From assembly GCA_029204225.1 (NCBI GenBank), contig CM055099.1:40497131-40561130 (forward strand): a stretch of DNA of 64,000 nt, written 5' to 3'. The position numbers were made by a program, and so were the translations under genes. Numbering within the stretch: the stretch's first letter is position 1; every line of letters begins with the position of its first letter. The notes under the pieces were generated by a model. That model made no database searches and was not told the DNA's origin. It worked only from the letters and a program-made list of their open reading frames with translations. This document shows positions 55,003 through 64,000 of the stretch, piece by piece. This DNA comes from Diphasiastrum complanatum. Its lineage: Eukaryota > Streptophyta > Lycopodiopsida > Lycopodiales > Lycopodiaceae.

Positions 55003-55015
<13 letters not shown>

Positions 55016-55057
<42 letters not shown>
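55016..55057. repeat. (GA)n microsatellite, about 21 units
   Basis: Uninterrupted GA dinucleotides. Confidence 0.95.
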
Positions 55058-55061
<4 letters not shown>

Positions 55062-55340
55062 GCTATTTAATACTTGCATATGCACATAGAGGTGCAACTA
55101 AAAGACCGAGTTGTTGCTATAAAACACTTAGCACTTGTGCATCTTCAAGATTGAGTTCTTGCAATAAAAGACTTAGCAATGTGGCAAAGTTTTTTGTGCT
55201 CACATCTCCTTATAATATAAGACATTGATTTTAATACTACTTTTGCCAAAACCCCATTGACTAACTTGACATAGAGAAAGGGAATTGTAAAGTCATGATG
55301 CCAAATGCTTAAATTTTTCTTTGTCTAGAGGCACCTCAAG

Positions 55341-55788
55341 AAGCACAATGTTCATGTACATGTGAAACCAAAAATTTTGTTAGCATTTTTGTCATGATTT
55401 TCAAGTACAAGTGGATAGAGTTATGATGAAATGTGCGGAATGTGCATCCACTATGTGGCAATTCATCATTGGCTATCCACATGCATGTTCCATAAAAAAA
55501 AATTGAATTTTTCTTATTGTGCCAAAAATGAAAAAATAAAAATATTTCAAAAAAAAAAATTTGAAAGCACAATGTTCATGTACATGTGAAACCAAAAATT
55601 TTGTTAGCATTTTTGTCATGATTTTCAAGTACAAGTGGATAGAATTATGATGAAATGTGCGGAATGTGCATCCACTATGTGGCAATTCATCATTGGCTAT
55701 CCACATGCATGTTCCATAAAAAAAATTGATTTTTTTTAATATTATGCCAAAAATGAAAAAATAAAAATATTTAAAAAAAAAATTAAAA
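55341..55788. repeat. 224-bp tandem duplication
   Basis: Copies begin AAGCACAATGTTCATGTACA at 55,341 and 55,565 and are nearly identical, ending in A-rich text. The two overlapping minus-strand frames of 77-78 codons across it are products of the duplication. Confidence 0.9.
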
Positions 55789-56058
55789 AAAAAATTAAAA
55801 AAAAATGTGAAATAAAAATGAAAAAATAAAATACATAGATTTTTCTTTTATTGTTGCCATTTACGCAAGGAAAGGCCCTCTTATGAGGGAAAAGGCCTTG
55901 CTCCTGTAGGGGCTTCCACTTGTTGTGTGCCCTCCCAAGGGCGGCAGGCCCTCGAAGGAGGGCCTTGCCACGAAACATTCGCAAAGCGGAGAAAGAGCAG
56001 AAAGAGAGGCGCGACAGGGAAAGAGGAAGTACGATCTTCTATCTATCTAAGCATCATC
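55789..56058 (+). promoter_or_regulatory. SEC61G upstream region and 5' UTR with GC-rich inverted repeats
   Basis: After an A-rich tract the sequence becomes GC-rich. GGCAGGCCCTC (55,943-55,953) and GAGGGCCTTGCC (55,958-55,969) form an imperfect 11-bp palindrome with a GAAG loop; a related weaker one lies at about 55,873-55,900. A purine-rich leader (GAAAGAGAGG, about 55,988-56,030) precedes the ATG. No TATA box is obvious. This is position-based; the transcription start is not known. Confidence 0.4.
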
Positions 56059-61565
<5,507 letters not shown>

Positions 61566-63600
61566 CTTAAACGTGTTCATAGTGCCACAAGGTAAGTTCA
61601 TTCTTTTTTCTTCTCTTGCTGGTGGATAGATTCTGTTTTGGATGCGACTCTCTAAATTTTATCTTCAAGTATACTAATCTAAAGACTGACAAATACAATG
61701 CATTGTGTGTTTGTGTTTGGAAATAATGGGATCACAGGGATATCACTATGCAAGTTTTGTGGAGGACCCATTGTAAGGTTTTGGAAGAAATTGTGTGCAA
61801 ATCTCCAAGAAACTTATCAAGATTGGCTTTGGGTCATAGAGACGTTGATGCTTCTATGATTGTGCATTTGTTTTTGGAACATTTTTCTTAATGAGATCAT
61901 AACTAACTATAGCTTGTTGAGAGAAATCCTAGCTTCGTAAGGTGGAAAGCTTTCAATTTTTATATTTTATTGTAGTTAGTTGAGCTCAAATTTGATTAGT
62001 TTGGCAACATATACGTTACATGTCTCTTTGGAGCTATATTTTTGTGGCAATGATTGGAATGTGGTAGGTAAGGTTAGATCAGATGCGAGAAATTACATCT
62101 CTTGATGGGTTTTAGTTAAAGAATAGAAAGTGTAGAACTAGCTTTTCATATTATGCATCATTGCTCACATTTAACTTCAACATCTATTGTGAAGCACAAA
62201 CATTTTTGGTAATATGATAGATAAGGATTGATCTATAAGTCGTTGTGTGATGTGAAATTTGGAGGTGCCATGATATCAAATAAGTATTTCCATGTGTGAG
62301 AGAGCACTTAGTTTTGTTGATCACGTTTTACCAAATATTCATATTGGTAGATAGTTCTTAAAGTGAAGCAAGTTCTTGTAGCTGCTTCATAATTAAAAGC
62401 ACCAACTCAAATTATTTTGTTTTTGAATAAGTATTCTCATAAAAAGAATTTCATGACTTTATCTTTTATCCATGTAGTCCGTAAGCCTAATGGGAATCAA
62501 GTCATCCTAGACCGACTTGTACTTCCCTTAGAAAATGCAGAGTCAAATTTTGGCTACTTTTATTTTCTATTTGACCCATTCTATTAATGATCTCTTTAGA
62601 TGGATACAAATGTTTTCATGTTGGGACTATGATTAACTTCAAATGCATGCGAAGAATGATTGATAAAGCACGCGCTACAAAAATCCATGGTATAGGATGT
62701 CAAGTGAACTTAAGAATTTTATCCTTACATATTCAAAAGAGATTTGTGATCTATCCTTCTTTTAGTTGTAGCAATTGGAACACTTCTAATATTAGACTTA
62801 TAACCAGATCTTTTTTTGCACAAGGTCACGAAAATGTTTTGAATCTCCTACACAATCATAGGGTCGTACCTATACCAAGTCACACACAACAACTATGCTC
62901 TTTGGTTAGGTTATGAGCAAAAAGTTAAAGTGAAAAATGTAAATTTATTTACTTTTTTCATAAAGTAGGGACTACATTTGATTGACTTTGTTATTTACTG
63001 CTAGCCTTTATCATGATTGAGTCCACCCCTCAACTCCAAATAACTTACTATGAATTTGATACATTGGTTGTTATACAAATGCATGAAAGCTAATGGGGAC
63101 CCTACCCACTTTAGGGCTTTCAATGATGTGAGTAGGGATGCTATAACATTTGGTCCAAGCTATGCACAATGAAGTTCATCGTCTAAGATTTCGTGGTTGG
63201 ACTCCATAAGGTTGAAGATTGCATGTGTCTTTCATGTGTGGTATTGTCTTAGATATAAAATCAAACATACATAACATGATATGAAATATGTACATTTTTT
63301 ATAAGTTGCTAAAATGTTTGGAAGAAAATTTTACTTGGTGTTATGTATTTTTGACATATAATCTAGTTTCTCTATCATAGTTTCATAGCCAATGGCTATT
63401 TCTTTACATAAGCAGACGTATGTGCATTACATATATTTGTCTAAATTTTCAATAGTTTCATATTTACTTTCTTCATTATTTTTTTCATTTATTTGTTGAT
63501 TATATTGAGCTCTCTTTGACCCTTGGAAGTGATTTTTGTTGGATGAAGCCTTGATGTTTTTCATCTATTATGAGCTAACAAAAGTTCATAGTCCACATCT
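61566..63600 (+). other. SEC61G 3' UTR and downstream, no gene
   Basis: The 3' UTR begins at 61,566; its end is not resolvable (no decisive AATAAA). Beyond it only short frames are present. Confidence 0.4.
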
Positions 63601-63870
63601 CTTCTATGATTGTCTTCTTTCTTGGGTTAAAGCTTTGGGTTTTCGTGTAGTCCCTCATGATTATTTAGTTTAAGTTGTGTAGTATTCCCTATGTATTGTC
63701 CTCTCCTATGAGTGTCCCTTCACGATTGTATTGTTAGGTTGCACGATATTCCCTATGTATTGTCATCTCCTATGAGTGTCTTCTTCTTTGGGTTGTAGTG
63801 CTATCCCTCATGATTGTTTAGTTAGAGTGCTTGGTATTCCCTATGTATTGTCCATTCTCTTATACAAAAG
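63600..63870. repeat. Diverged tandem repeats at right edge
   Basis: TATTCCCTATGTATTGTC recurs at about 63,683, 63,747 and 63,835, with linked phrases CTCCTATGAGTGTC and CCCTCATGATT.TTTAGTT. Unit spacing is irregular (about 64-88 bp). No coding content; the final 130 bases show nothing. Confidence 0.65.
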
Positions 63871-64000
63871 AGTCTTAGGCTCATTGAAACTTTTGACAAA
63901 AATCTTACCAAGCAAATTTTTCACTTCCTCTCGTTTTGTTGCTCGAGTAATTGATATCAAGCATGTTTTCTTTGTCTATTTTATGTCTACCTTATAATTA

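Noticed and set aside
55336-55706. Two overlapping minus-strand frames of 77-78 codons sharing the same sequence
   Set aside because: Created by the 224-bp tandem duplication; Phe-rich text from poly-A/T tracts, no domain.

Overview
The window is nuclear DNA from a seed plant with a large, repeat-dominated genome. The evidence is two spliced or conserved eukaryotic housekeeping genes (plant-type SEC61 gamma and the complex I subunit NDUFB10), Met-tRNA-primed Ty1/copia and chromodomain Ty3/gypsy retrotransposons, DUF659-type hAT transposons with introns, a Helitron relic and a LINE relic. Nothing bacterial or organellar is seen, and the species cannot be named from the sequence.

Layout. 1-410 (-) is an unrecognised open frame running off the left edge; a related broken copy lies at 13,990-14,290 (+). 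2,750-6,972 is a gypsy element (A) that has lost its RT/RNase H. 7,600-8,760 (-) is a coiled-coil pseudogene. 10,300-12,050 is a Helitron replicase relic. 12,403-13,970 is a copia relic (B). 14,291-14,742 is an LTR of another element. 14,743-21,986 holds no recognisable gene. 21,987-25,731 is a copia element (C) with a recognisable RT/RNase H.

The centre is a three-layer nest. hAT-B (25,732-39,665, imperfect 8-bp TSD) is split by hAT-A (26,134-37,668, perfect 8-bp TSD GTACATAA, six-exon DUF659/hAT transposase). hAT-A is in turn split in its last exon by an intact chromovirus, gypsy D (30,520-36,837, 5-bp TSD CCAGA, 358-bp LTRs differing at one base, uninterrupted 1,595-aa gag-pol). A third hAT relic (C) follows at 39,795-41,335.

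Right of the nest are NDUFB10 (42,363-42,659, minus), tandem duplications, gypsy E (about 45,000-47,452) with a minisatellite beyond its PPT, two head-to-head copia relics F and G (47,980-50,573), a LINE 3' relic (51,877-52,065), a gag-only element flanked by 142-bp direct repeats (52,759-54,903) and a 224-bp tandem duplication.

SEC61G occupies 56,059-61,565 (plus). Its two short exons are separated by a 5.3-kb intron that contains an antisense copia 3' half and a compound GT/GA microsatellite. The last 2.4 kb shows no gene apart from short tandem repeats.

Only gypsy D looks coding-competent as an element. hAT-A is recent enough to reconstruct but carries stops. The two housekeeping genes act independently, in ER protein translocation and mitochondrial complex I. 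I see no operon-like or defence-type system; the interest lies in the transposon stratigraphy and in the unassigned repeat-borne coding family.
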